Below are positions 49,501-62,600 of a stretch of 64,000 nucleotides of DNA, in pieces (within the stretch, counting starts at the first letter, position 1; each line of letters starts with the position of its first letter). A program made the translations under genes and the position numbers. The DNA comes from Penelope pileata. Its lineage: Eukaryota; Chordata; Aves; Galliformes; Cracidae. The notes under the pieces are model-generated. The model was not told the origin of the DNA and ran no database searches. It was given only the letters and a program-made list of their open reading frames with translations. Where the stretch lies: assembly GCA_013396635.1 (NCBI GenBank), contig WBMW01000797.1, forward strand, positions 335,787 to 399,786, read 5' to 3'.

Positions 49501-52500
49501 CTTACAGAAAGGCTGGGAATACTTTAGGCAACTCAGTTACTTGAAAACAGACTGCTCAGGGCTGCATGAGTCACGCGTACCTGGTTGGGGACAAATCTGT
49601 GCCAAATTCCTGTGTGAAGTGGAGGCCAGATTCTGGGAAATGCTCATCCCAAAACCTGCTCACAGAGTTCTACTTAAGCTTATCTCAAATGACCAAGAAG
49701 TACGTAGCCTGGACAGTGCAGTTCCAGGATAACATTATGTACATACAGCCTGTCGAATTTATGGCATAAGAAAGACAGGAATTCACTGCTCTTGTTCTGA
49801 GGGGACTTCTGTCTTAATATCATCTACACTCCCCACCCTAAAACAAAGGCATACTAACTTTTACCTCGTCATTATAGAACATCTTAACAATACCACAGGT
49901 ATCACTAATTGGACAAAAATAGTCTTGGTTATTGCAGCTTCTAAGAAGCAGTGAATCAGAACAGGAGCTGCCAGACATCGTGCACCTGAAGCTGCCCCAT
50001 GTGCCCCCTCCCCTCACGGAACAGATCATCCACTTACGTGGTGCTGAGAGCCAGATTCGTCACGCAGGGCAGCAGTGTCTGATTCTTGCCATTTCCCTCT
50101 TTCCCTTCTTCCTGACTCGCATGGCCGATAGTCCCTTCCCTCAGCATGAAGAGCTGCGATCTATGCAATTTCTTTTTCAAACGACTGTATGTTTAAGGAG
50201 CTGTATGAGCAGGGCTTTTTATTGTTATTACATTGAAATTGAACCTTGAGCTAGTAAAACCAATATTATGGCAATGCTGTAGTCCTAAAACCAGAGCTGC
50301 TGTTTTCACAGGAGGACACTTCAAATTGCTTCACAGAACTTTAGGCTGTCGAGCACTGAGAGGTGCGCGGGGCATAAGGGCCGGATGCTGCCAGCCGAGA
50401 AGGAGCAGAGGGCTGCTTTTCAGAGGTTATGGCTGAGAGATTTCCCTGTAATCCAAAACTTAACGCAGTGAAAAGCAATTTTTGCAGGAGAGAGTGGGGT
50501 GGATCAGAATTAGTGTTTTTTTTTTTTTTTAAACACCATTTGTGTTGCACTGCAGAACAACACAGCATTAGTCTCAAAAGTCAATGAACTCCTGAGGGAA
50601 ACCAGAATCACTCCTTGCGCTAACATAATGTGGTCAGCAGAGTAGTCTGCAAGATGGGAACAGGTTCACAACAGACCTCTGCTGGGCAGCACTACAGATC
50701 CAAACTGAATTTGGGAGGTGCTCGAAGGCAGAGTTCCCCTCTAAAGCAGTCTCCCCTCTTGGGCTCTTCCTTCATTCCCTCCCACTGCCATCACCAATGC
50801 AGCTGCAGAAAAGTCGTGTTGGTATGAGGGCATTACCAAATTGCCACCTGAGGTTTTTTCTTTTTTAAGAATGTCAAGAAACATAGTTCTTAAAGCACAT
50901 CACTGCTGATGGCTTTTCGGTAACAGCGTTTGTCAAGGGGGAATTGTAACTGAATAGTGACAAGAATAGAGGAATCTGCAAGGAAAACAACTCTGGTGCT
51001 GGTAAGGACTCACTCAGGTGTAAAACTGAAGCTGTCTCCACAACCCAGCCCTCCCCTCAGCACCGGCTGCTGTCAGCAGCACCTCAGGCAGCCTGCACTG
51101 GGACGCAGAGCACAGGGAGTGCCTGTGTGTTCTGCTCCTGAGGTACCGGCGAGGAATAGCCTTCCCAGAAGTCAGTTCTAAAACAATTTTCTTTCGACAT
51201 CACACAGGAAGAGGCAGCTTGAGAAGGTTTTCCTATTAGATGCCAGCACAGTGACACGCACTGTCACGGTGCTGCTGAAGTTAACATCCTAACAAAAACA
51301 GCTGCTCCTCAGTGGCCTTTGTTTGCTTTAGCCTGACATTGTTCTCAGCAATAATATTTGTGTGGTCTTGAAACTTTCTAATGTTTTCGGAATAAAGCAG
51401 GTTGTTAATGTAACTTCAGAAAGGAAACAATGAATGTTTTCCTTTTGTTTTCACTTTGTCACATCCTAGGAGAAGCAAAACCACATACCAGCAACCTCCC
51501 ACAAAAAAAAAGTTGACTGCTAGGGCTTTTTTAGAGAACTTATTTCAGCACTGGTTTTATGCCTTTAAAAAGGGCATAAAACTTTTTGTACATCCCTTTG
51601 CGATATCTAGAGCAAGACTACTTTGCTGAGATGTTATACAAATTAGTCTTAAGTACTGCAAGGCACCCACAGTCTACAATGATTACTGGAGTGCTTAAAA
51701 ACCAGGGGAATGATGCATGAATGACACAGTTTTCTTGACTACCCATACACTCAGAGCACCTTTGGCAGAAAGCAGCTTTCCATCTGGTAAGTCTGTAAAC
51801 TGCTAGAAAACTTACACTGATGTTCAATAGGGAACAGCAAGTCCTGCTCAGACAATGGGATGTGACTTTCCTCCCTCCACCCCCCATTGTGCTGGTGGTT
51901 GGTAAAGTTCCAAGAGAATGTGGAAGAAAGATTACTTGGTTTCCATTACCCTCAGGCAATAATTTCCCGTGGTCAGTGACTGAACCTAAGGAAAGGCTGG
52001 TTTCACTGCTCCCTGAAAATGATGGTAAAGAAAACAAGTTTATAAAGGAGCACAGTACTTACCCTTTCTCAGAAGTTTAAAACATATTCCTAGGGTTACA
52101 CAGGCAAGTACTTGCCCTGACTCAGATGGTTAGTAGCCCTTTCCAATCAATGGAAACACAGATATGCTAAGAGGAGGCACAGGCTTCAGGGTCTTGCTGA
52201 ATCATGTCCTTTGCATGTCCCAATCATTACTGAAAAATGTGGTGATCCTGCACCAAATTTGGCAAAGAGCGCTGGCTGCGGAAGGCACAGCTTGGTGAGA
52301 CATGGAGGTGGTATGTGTGTGTGTGGGTGCTGCCACGACACTGCCAAGCATTTCCATCTTTTCCAGATTCTGCCACTTCTGGAGAATCCCGGATGCTAAA
52401 GTCAGGCATTTTGAAAGCCATGTCCGTTCTTTAGGAGCACTGTGTATGCATTAAAAAAAAATAATCTTGATTTCTATCAGGTACGCAACACTGTAACAAT

Positions 52501-53459
52501 GTAATAAATCTGCCTTTTTTTTTTTTTTTTAAATGAAATACTTCGTACACCCTGAATTTGCTATGAACCAAGATGACATTGATTCTCTTTCTATTTGATA
52601 GTAGCTTTTAGGTCTCTCGACTATGCTGAGAAGCATCTGTATACTCTGCTCCCAGATGTTACGTGGCTCTTTAAAAAAGCAGGATACAAATGGCTGATCT
52701 CACAGCTACTTAGATATGCTCACATCTCCATAAGACCTGCATTAAATTGGAAACTTCATTTTGTTTCTCAGGTTCCACAGTTTCAATAGACTTTTTAAAT
52801 AATAAAATGAATGAGAAAAGTATGAAAAAGCCCCATCTCATCTATGATTAAGCAGTAGTGGACAGCTGTCACTAATTGTCACGGCTTGCTTTCCCACAGA
52901 GATCTTTGCAATGAAGAAAGGCTCTCTCCCATCTCACACCCTCAAGGAAATTGCTTTAGCTTTTAGTTCTCTGAACTATCTTTTTCATTGTAAGCAACAA
53001 AGTCTGTTTCATCGCTTTCAACTGTCAGAAGTTGTTGCAGAGAGGTATGCATTATAGATACTCTAGAAATGATGTACTATCTGCCTTAAAAATATTTTGC
53101 CTGTTTGCCTTGGCTTCATTTCTGTGCCTAAAGGATTTTAATAAGAACTTACACTTCACAGCAAGTTCTTCCTGTTTGACCACTTTGTAGAAAAGTTTAC
53201 TTTGCTGTTTTAGGGTCCACTCCTGCAGATCAGCTGTAGGGGAAAGTCTAACTGGAACCTGCAAGGATACCGGGTGAATGAAGCTGCTGTCATCCCTGTT
53301 GTCATGAATGCAGGAGCTGAATAGAGTCACACATAATAGCCAACTCTCTGAAAATATGTTAAGCACAGGCCTCTTGCCCAAAAAGTTCAAAATAAAACAG
53401 ATAGGGAAGATACCACTATAAGTAAAACAATACATAAAAGAAAATAGGTAATTTGAACC

Positions 53460-53620
53460 TGTCTTGGTTAATTTTCTTCATAGTGGCTGGTATGGTGCTG
53501 TGTTTAGGAGGAAAATAATGATATTGTATTGGTGTTTGAGTTGCTGAGCAGTGCTTACACGAAACCAAGGAATTCTCAGCTTCTCAGGACATTTAGAGCT
53601 GCTGACTAGCATCATATGAA
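53460..53620 (+). mobile_element. Second, decayed copy of the avian LTR family
   Basis: Starts TGTCTTGGTTAATTTTCTTC and continues with GGCTGGTATGGTGCTGTGTT, a TTGCTGAGCAGTGCTTACAC block, an ACCAAGGAATTCTCAGCTTC block and a CATCATATGA segment. This is the same order of blocks as the LTR at 142-470 and the same + orientation. It appears truncated or strongly diverged after about 53620. No internal retroviral coding region adjoins it. Confidence 0.6.
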
Positions 53621-56600
53621 ATTCTATCAAATCATATTTGCAATACATGTAATTTCAGCTCCAGTGCCCTAGTCCTGGGATTGGAGATGCCTACTACACA
53701 ACAGGCACTTTGTTTTACCAGACGTAACACTCGTTAGAAGCTCTGTGCTTTTTTCCTGAACACAAAGCCTAAACCAGCAAGGAGTCCTTTGATGTTTCAT
53801 AAGAGAATGCTGAAAGGGATGGCAGCACTACCTCCATGCACTTCTGCAACACTAAATAGTACAACATTGTTTAGCCAGTTCCATCTCCCCCCTCATTTTT
53901 AAGATGGAAAATCGGGTAACTGTTCAGTTTTTCAGCTATTCAGTTCTCTTGCTTGAGGCAGCAGTTCTGCACACCCACCAGAAACCACTGATTTCATGGA
54001 GCTCCTGGGACGTGGCCGTAGACATACAGCCGCGCTGCTGCAGAAGCAGAAACTGCCTCACGTTTGGCCGACTGCGCCATTTTAGTCTGACCTTTGCAAA
54101 CGTTTATGGGAATCTTTAAGATGTATTTTAAATCAAGCTGCACAACATGAAAAGTGAGATCATGACCATTTACAGAACACCAAACCAGCCATCTAAGATT
54201 ACCATGTCTAGAGACTCTGGACTCGGGGACACTGAGAACCAAAGCCTAATGCCACTTTGCTGCACTTCATCTGTATATGGTGTTGAGTAATAAACAAAAC
54301 CTGACACTCTCGCCCTCCTTGTGCCTTGAATTTGGGTGAAAAAAGAAACTGGGTCTAACTATTGTAGTTTTACATTTAACAGCTGCAGAGAAGTTTATAA
54401 CAATTCCGATTCTGACAGGAAAAGCTATTAGTCCAGACAAATATCTTTTCCAAATCAAAGCTGCCACTACTCCGGCAATGTCTGAAGACTTACAAGAATG
54501 TCTCATTAGCATTAGCTCAGAAACCAGTGCAGCTCCTTTCCAGGGATCAGATGTACACTCTCTCTAATTGCTCACAGTCAAAATGGATTCTGTTTCACTA
54601 ATGCCTAAATATCCCCGTATCTAAAAACGTTTAGTGCAGAGATGGAATCAGGGTAAATGGTCTTGCAGGAGGGAGAACGGAGCAAACATCTTGTAATTAA
54701 GGAAATAAAATTTTGTAATCCAGCGAGCTTCCACCTCTGAACTGATTAAGGCAGCACAGGAGAAACAGAAAGCTAGCTGTGCCCTGAGGATGGCTTTCTA
54801 GGAAGATGCTTTCCAGCTGAAGCTCACAGAGCTCCGTCAAACCTAATTAGCTGCACAGCATTCAGCTTGTTAACAGGCTCTGTCTCCTTTGATTGACACT
54901 TCTCATATGGTTGTTTTTTCATTAGAAGGTTGGGGCTCTACAAGCTGGCTTAAATGATCAGTAAATTGAGAGGCTATTATTTATGTTCATGTTACCTGGT
55001 ATAAAAATGAAAATACGTGTGTTACAGACACAGGTCTGGATTGATTACCATGCTTTGTTAGGAGTGGGGTGCTGCTGCAGAAGTTACTGATTGGTTTATG
55101 GCTACTCTCAGCTGTTGCACATGGATTAACATTAACGATAGTATTTTTGTCTATTTTGTTACTCAGAACATTTATGTCATACATTCAACTTTAAGCTACT
55201 TATTAAGAGACATTGCAAATTTACAACTCCAGTGTTAAAAAAAACTTCCAAAAACTACTTTTCTTCTGAATTACGTTAGAAGAAACATGCAAGAACACTG
55301 CTTTCAGTATATCCCAAAACATACAAATGTACACTAGAATAATAATCATTGCTTTGTTTCAGTGTCCTGTGAAGTCTTTGGGATACTTTCCATTGACTTT
55401 CGGGGAGCAGTGATAATGTTTTCAAACAGTGATTTGAGTTAATAATGTCTAATCTAACATTTCAAGAATAAAGATAAAAATTAGTAAAGGGATATTTTAT
55501 TTACTTGAAGAACACGCACAAAATGTGCGTTCATTATGGTCATTACAACAGGCTGTTGAAGGTCTGAATTTTTCAGGTTGTTTTTCTGGACAGAGAGTGA
55601 AATGCAGGAAAAAGAAAAACCCTTTGAGGCAGTAAGGCTGAGTTTTCAAGTCCAGCAGTGATCTTTCTTTCTGTGTTAGAGGGAAGGTGCTGGATGCTGC
55701 ATTTTCAGACTAGTTTAATTCCACTATTACATGAGGTTTCTTGCAGGAACAAGAGCAGTGCTTCTCAGCAGAGAATTGACAACCCATCTACGCAAAGTCA
55801 GGGTGCTTTATTCTTTTGTATGAGAGAGGAAGGCCTAAGGTTGAGGCAGTTATTATGCTGAAGAGATGTGGGCTGAGTAGCATTATGTCTGACATTCCCC
55901 TGCAGTAAGAGAGGAAATGGACTCAGAGCATCTGTGCATAGAATACCTGCAGCGTCCTTCATGTGGGGAATCAGCACAGTACTGTCTCACTTGAGCTATA
56001 AGTGCTGTTTTTTTTTTTTTTTCCTGAGCTTTTGTTCTTCCTTCTGGCTGCCAAAGGCTTTTACTCAAGTACAGATTTACTGAAGGTGGGTGTGAAAGTG
56101 GGATAATTAGTTTCTCTCCCATTGGTCCCTGCCTCTTGCAGTTTTCTTCCAGAGTTAGCAACCAGCGATGAGAAACTGGAGAAGGCTGTGGGATTGCATA
56201 CCCATGAAAGTCACAGTAAACAAATTGTTGCGAATGTGGTAAGCATCCTTTACCCAGATGGAGTTACAACAGTAATTCTTCTTGATCAAGACAATACCGA
56301 AACTCGTAAAAAGCCCCAAGGTTTGAAATTCTGCTATTCTGCAGAGCCCACTTTGGTTATAACAAGGGGTACACATTTGAAAATCGTAATAGAAGTAGTA
56401 CACAGTTAATAACTAATGCTCTTAACCTGATGCACTGCCTTGCTCACACTGACGGAAAGGGAGAGGTAATGGTCTGCCAGCTCCTTCGCACCTGGACTGG
56501 GTTCTTATTAACTGGAGATGCTGCTCCATAGAAAGACTTTCTGGGAGCTAACTACAAACCCCTGTGTAGGCAGTTCAAATGTACCTGCAGACTGGATGGC

Positions 56601-59600
56601 AGGAGTAATCCTCAGTTTGAAAAATGCTATTAGGATGTATAGAATGGGCTTGCTTTTTAAATGGAGTTCAGGACCGTCTCAGAGTAATTAAAACCAAAGG
56701 GTCAGAATCAGTTTCAGACAAAATTAAAGGGGTGGAAAAAGCACATGATTATATGTTCACTGCTTTAATAGCAGAAAATAAAAGGTTTGACCTGAAAAGA
56801 GGCAAAATGGAAGCTAGTCTGGAACAGACAAGTGGCACTTGAGTCAGGTGCCTGAAGGAATTGGCAGTGCCAAAAAGCTTTCTGCTCCCACCTCCCCCTT
56901 TGGAAAGGTGGATGGCAGATACATTGAGGCAGTGCTTCAGGGAATATTACTGGGCTGGGAGAGTGCCATGAAGAAAGCATCTGAGAACATCAAGTGAAGT
57001 AGCTCGTTTCATACATTGAACCAGTTTTGGAAGTGACACAGGTTGTGGAGAGATGCTTTTCTCTTCAGCCTTGACAATCCATGCTGTCCAGCAATGTCCC
57101 TGAAGCTCTCAAAAAAGCAGTTCTAGCTGTTTGTCATTCATTCATGTATCCCTCTTCCTACTGTTCAGGCCTCAACTAGGTTAAGATTCCTGTTCCTACA
57201 TTTCTCTCACTGTTGCATCTCCGGGGAAAAAGATTAAGAAGTTGCTTTAGCAACAGAGAATGGCAATGGCAAAATTTCTAACAGCCTCAATATCCATGCA
57301 CTGCATACATGGAGATCCCCTGGAAGATTCACCAGCTTGAGAGGATCAGGCCAACAATACTCTCATCTTTTCCAGGAGAGCACTCTTCTCCTAGACAGCC
57401 CTGTTTGAGAGAACAAACAGCTTTGGTGTGTTGGTCTCATCCTCCAGAAAGACTCCAGAGCTCCTTCTCACGATCAGGTATTGCAGACACGTGCAATAGC
57501 ATGAGGTTTCATCCATGATTACCTATCGTGGAAATCTGTGGCATCCATTGAGTAGACAACGTATTGCAGCTTATATGTGGGAAGTCCGATGTTCCCTACG
57601 TGTCACATTTATAGTGTGACATTGCAAAGGGTGCCCTTGCAATACAGTCCTCTCAGGTGTCCTTTACTAGCAAAAAATAACCCTGAAGTATGACAGTTTC
57701 CATACTTGCCACTGCTCCCCAGACAAGAAGAGGAAGATACAGTGATTCTTTCCTCCTCAAGTCAGCTTTGGGCAGACAGGCCCTTGAACTTGCTTAAAAC
57801 TGCAAAGATGATTTCTTTTCACCCTAATCTGAATGGAAGTCTGAGCCTTACTAACTAACAGGAACACAAAGGGAAAATACTTTCTACAGCTCTCTTCCAA
57901 AGGAGTCAAGATGATCTTGTTTTAGACAAAGAACATTAACTGGACATTTTAATTTGATATTAGCTGCTGTATAAATGTTTGATGAAAAAATGAACAGCAC
58001 ATTATCACTTCTGATGCTAGCACAGCTGTGTGCAGAGGCAGTAAAAGTGACTTAAAACTCATGATGAGAAAAGAGGAGCAAAAACTAGAAGTCATGTCAT
58101 GTATTTACGTTATTCTAAAAAGAATTCATTGGCTTTGAATTTTAGTAGATTCCTTGCCTGGACCTAAGATAGCACTTAGTGCTTCAAAGTGAGACATACT
58201 GAAACGGCTTTTTCATTTCTAGTGATCTCAGGAACAAGACTTGTAAATGGATGTAAGTAATTAAAGTACACGAGTGAGAATTAAGAGAAGCATTGTAATA
58301 CTGGGGCTGACAGGTTACAATTAGAAGCACCAGAAAGTGATTTTTTTTTTTTTAAGTAAACAGTACAAATCTTTCCTATTAATTTAAAATAATTTAATGG
58401 CCAGTACTACTTTAATACAGCTGCACCTGGAATGACATATTAATGTCTAAATGGAAGCTTAATAGGAAAAGTTAGAGAGAATAATAAAGAGAATAGACCA
58501 GATGATAATGGAAGTGGAGAATGAAGATTATAATAAGAACTATTTCTAAAAAAAAAAAAGATTTATGTGGAACCAAGTAAGAAATCATAATGGCAAAGAG
58601 TATTCTGGAATAAAGATGAGGGTATAAATTGGATGAATAGGAGCAGACTTTAAAAGTGCAAATATGAGATGAAAATAAAAAGGAACTGAGAAGGAGACAG
58701 CATAAGCAAATAGGGAAAAAGTAATGGGGAAGTTTTGTTGGCTCAACAAGTACAGTGACCTTAAAAGAATAAGTTTGATAAGGACTAAGAAGCACTTGAA
58801 ACCTTAAGGAGACATTTTAAAAGGTGAGACACTCTTCCCAATTTATCAACATTAATTCTGATTAGGATTTGAGTTTGCATGGTTCCAGCTGCAGTTAAGG
58901 AAAAAAAAAAAAAAAAAAAGGACAAACAAGACAAAACAAAACACCTCTGATTACAACTTTGTTCTTTCATCCTCTGAAATTACCTGAAAGTTGCCAAAAG
59001 AGGTAACATTGAGAGAGGCTGTTGATTATTCTATACCTTTGATGTAGGTAGAATTGCTACACCAGTTACCAGTTTTGGTTAGGAGCATGTACTTGCATAT
59101 TCATCATGTAGAAATGTGTAGAAGAATTTACATCAGCACAGTCTAAGCAAGACAATAACACTGTTGAAAGTGCCCTAAAAAGTGCCCAACTCTATGTGTC
59201 AAGTCCCTGAAACCTCCTTAAAACCTCCCTAAATCCGTGTTCCTATATGTTGTGGAATATAGTTCATAGCAGCTGACACACTAAAGCTGCCAAGATTGAG
59301 TGATAGGAAACATTAAGTGTTTCTAGTTGCACAGGCCTTACTATGTTAATGCATACCAAGGAGCTTCCTGGCCAATGCTGCCAATCCAGAGGTGTTTCTT
59401 TGACGCACAGCTCTGAGCTGTCATCTCTACAGTAGCCCATGCACCTCAGCAGAGGTGCACTTAGTTATCCTTTGGATGAGTTAAAGTGGTATCTGTGGGG
59501 AGGTCACATTATGAAAATGGTCCAGCATCCCAGTTTAAAGTTCGCTATGCCTGTAAAGGATGGAATGCCTCAAAATTAATCAAGTGTCTTGAAGTCATTC

Positions 59601-62600
59601 CAGTCCAGCTAAATTAAGAACAAACAGAAATATTTTTATACAAAATCCAAAACAGATAACTGAATTACATACAAAACACTTATAGACAGGACAGAAATGA
59701 GAGGGACCCATACAAAATCTACTTATCGCAAGACCAGAAGTTTCTTCTACTTCCCCTCTATCCAGCCAACGTGCTGTTACATTCTCAGCACAGATGTTCA
59801 GAGATGCGGTCCTTTTGCATAGCTTATATCCTGAGGGATACAGGAAGCCTAGCTCTGGGAATCCTTCCCTTTTGTACTACCAACACCCTTCTTGGAGAGT
59901 TATTAAGATTCAAGATTTCTTACTCACTCCACCCCACTGAGAAGGATTACTTAATATTAATTCAGTCCCAGGTAACTTCAGAAATCCTCCCTCCTTGCCA
60001 TCGAGTGCCCCTTCATGCTTTCAGAATGGTAATTTCCCTTAGGCCTATCTGGGAGCAATCATCACCTGCCCAGACAGTAAACAGATTATGTTAATAGTGC
60101 TCCAGTACTTGGTTAAACCCTAAACAAAGTTTTAACCTGCTGTGATGAAAAATACTTTTTCTTTTCAAGCAATCTGAGACCTAGGTTGAGGCTTTTTTTC
60201 GTGTAGCTTATCATGCAACCTGATTTTTTATGTGCCTATGTAACCTGCCAGTCTTATTTGATATAATCACATAACTCCGTTTATGTACAGTTTATCCAAG
60301 ATGAGATTTTTTCAAATTCAGTACTGCAGCAGTCTCTGACAGTGGGTTTCAGACAAACCCTTCTGCACCCCAAACTGTTTCCCTCCAGAAACTGTTTCTG
60401 GGTGACACCGTTAGGTTCCATATCTAACATGAGGTGACACACACACCTTACCGTTGCTTGGCTATAGCTACTGATGATCCATCACTAGTGAATTACATTT
60501 TCAATTGTACAACCTCTTGCTTAATCTAAAAAACACATAAACACACTATGTAACATTCATTGCTTGATAGGAGCGTAAGAAACTTACCATAACCCTTTTT
60601 AATCACGGGCATTTGGAGAATCCATTTGGACAGCTAAGTTAGCTCTACCAGTGTCACATTACTACTTGCAGGTTTAATGTCTAAAACAACTCTAAGAACA
60701 GTTCAAGAGGAAATGCTGTAATGTTTCTTGTTGAGCTTCTTCTGAGTGTATGCCATTAACGCTATATATGAGTGGTGTGAAAATAGCTATGATGTGTCAT
60801 TAAAGACAAGCGATGATCACACTAGCAGCACCTTTCATTCATTGGTTTTTAACACACCTCACTGATTCAGCTGTATCCTTCACTATGTTGGTATGCGTCT
60901 ACTTTTTTTCTTTGCTGACCCAACTGCCTGTTTTACAAAATAAATGATACATGCTGCTAGCCCAGCTGCAAGCTATTTATCAGTGCCGAATGCATTTAGT
61001 GTGCAACGGGCTTTCTTTCATAGCATCTCCACCACGCTCAGAACTCTTCACACCCAACCCTCATAAATGAAGAGGCTGCAAAACTTATGACACTTCTGAA
61101 TTAATAGAAGAGATGGTCCAAAATGTCATTGCATCTGACGTCATGGCTCCCTCTATCAAACCAGTTTCCTAGAAGAGTATTTTATGCCCACAAGAAATTT
61201 TAACATAAAAATACCATCCTGAATTTCCAGGCTTATTGCTTCTGTGTCCGAGCTGAAGCATTACTTTTCTTTGATCCCCCTGAAGTTTCATAAACAAACT
61301 GGGGAACAGGAAAAGCTGACTTCCTGTGACTCCTGGATTAATAAAATATCCAAATGCTGCCCTCGGGTTTACACCTACAGAGCAAGAGCCAGGGACATCA
61401 CAGCAGACTCAAATTCTTGCTCTGCAACTGCAACTTTCTTAACAATTCTGTTGATGATATTTCATCATTTCATTGTCTGATAGCATACTCTTTGCTCAGC
61501 TAGGATAACAGAAAGAAATTAAATATCCTATTATACTTACTGGCTATCCTGGAAATGACTGGATTCTGTCTTCGAAGGGGAAAGAAGACACAGGTATGAA
61601 ATCTCTATTCTATGTAAAGCATTCCCTAAGCCTGTCATCCACAGCAGTGCCACAGAAGACTCCTGGGTAAGATTTTATGGACATGGAGGTCCAAAACACA
61701 TGGAGGATGTTTATCATGTGACTGCTACCAGGAACTGACCGCGAAGCAGGCCAGTCGTGGGAAAAGGTTTGTCATAAAAGCTATATAAAATTCCAGCCTC
61801 TATCAGACACTGCCAGTATTGGCTTTGTGGGTTCCCTTGAGATGATTTACAAACAAAAGACACCAAAGTGTGCAGAGGACATGGTGACGCAATTGTGAAG
61901 AAATTCTGCTCTACAGAAATAAAATTATGGTAGTGATAAATTATGTCTTTTTTTCCCCTTGCATCAGACAATAGAACATCCAGGAATCAAAGAATTAAGA
62001 GAGTTAACTTGTTTCCTGTTGCGTGCATGTCAGTTTTGACAGGAAGTAATTACAGGTAATTTGTTCAGAAATGATACTAATGTTCTTTGTGTTTCTGCAG
62101 GAAAAAACTGCACATTTAACTACATAGAGTTAGTATGATAAACTTCAGTTATCAGCTGTACACATCTAAAATATTCAACGCATGTCAAATCTGCCTGTTT
62201 GATTAAGTTGCTCCAACAGCACAAGCGAAGTTTAGACGCACGTGCTTTGCTGTTTTGAACATGCACGTTATTCAAACCAGAGGCAAATGTTGCGTAGATT
62301 GGAATTATTTGTATGGGTAACTGAAGCACATTAAACTTCCCACAGTGCAAAGCCATATGTAAGGGCTGCATATTTAATTGCTAACTAGAATAAAGTTATA
62401 CACTTGATTGAAAAGTGACATGGTTGGGCACTCGAGTCAGGCTATTTATTCTACATTTTAAAGTCTGTTTTCAGAAGCTCCTAATCTGGTTTCAAATTGT
62501 CACCATCAAATTCGCTTCTTCCCAGGAGCTGTTATCAGTCACTGGAGATGTGCTTTCTCCACACCAGGAAGAAACAATCCCCCCCCCTCAGCCCTCCACA

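Larger units (their letters stand above)
42572..53459. other. Intergenic sequence upstream of SLC39A10, no gene recognised
   Basis: About 11 kb. A good + strand donor-like site (CACG|GTGAGC) lies at the island edge, 42571-42572, and could belong to a divergent non-coding transcript. Simple repeats include a T run at about 43636-43658 and GT repeats at 46540-46556. A 10-bp perfect-stem inverted repeat is at 51554-51582. Open frames up to about 150 codons show no recognisable protein on either strand. In human the region upstream of SLC39A10 is a gene desert, which fits. Confidence 0.65.

Noticed and set aside
58472..58795. 107-codon hydrophobic minus-strand frame resembling a membrane protein
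   Set aside because: It mirrors a purine-rich + strand stretch. The Phe/Leu/Tyr/Ser content comes from composition, and no homologue is recognised.
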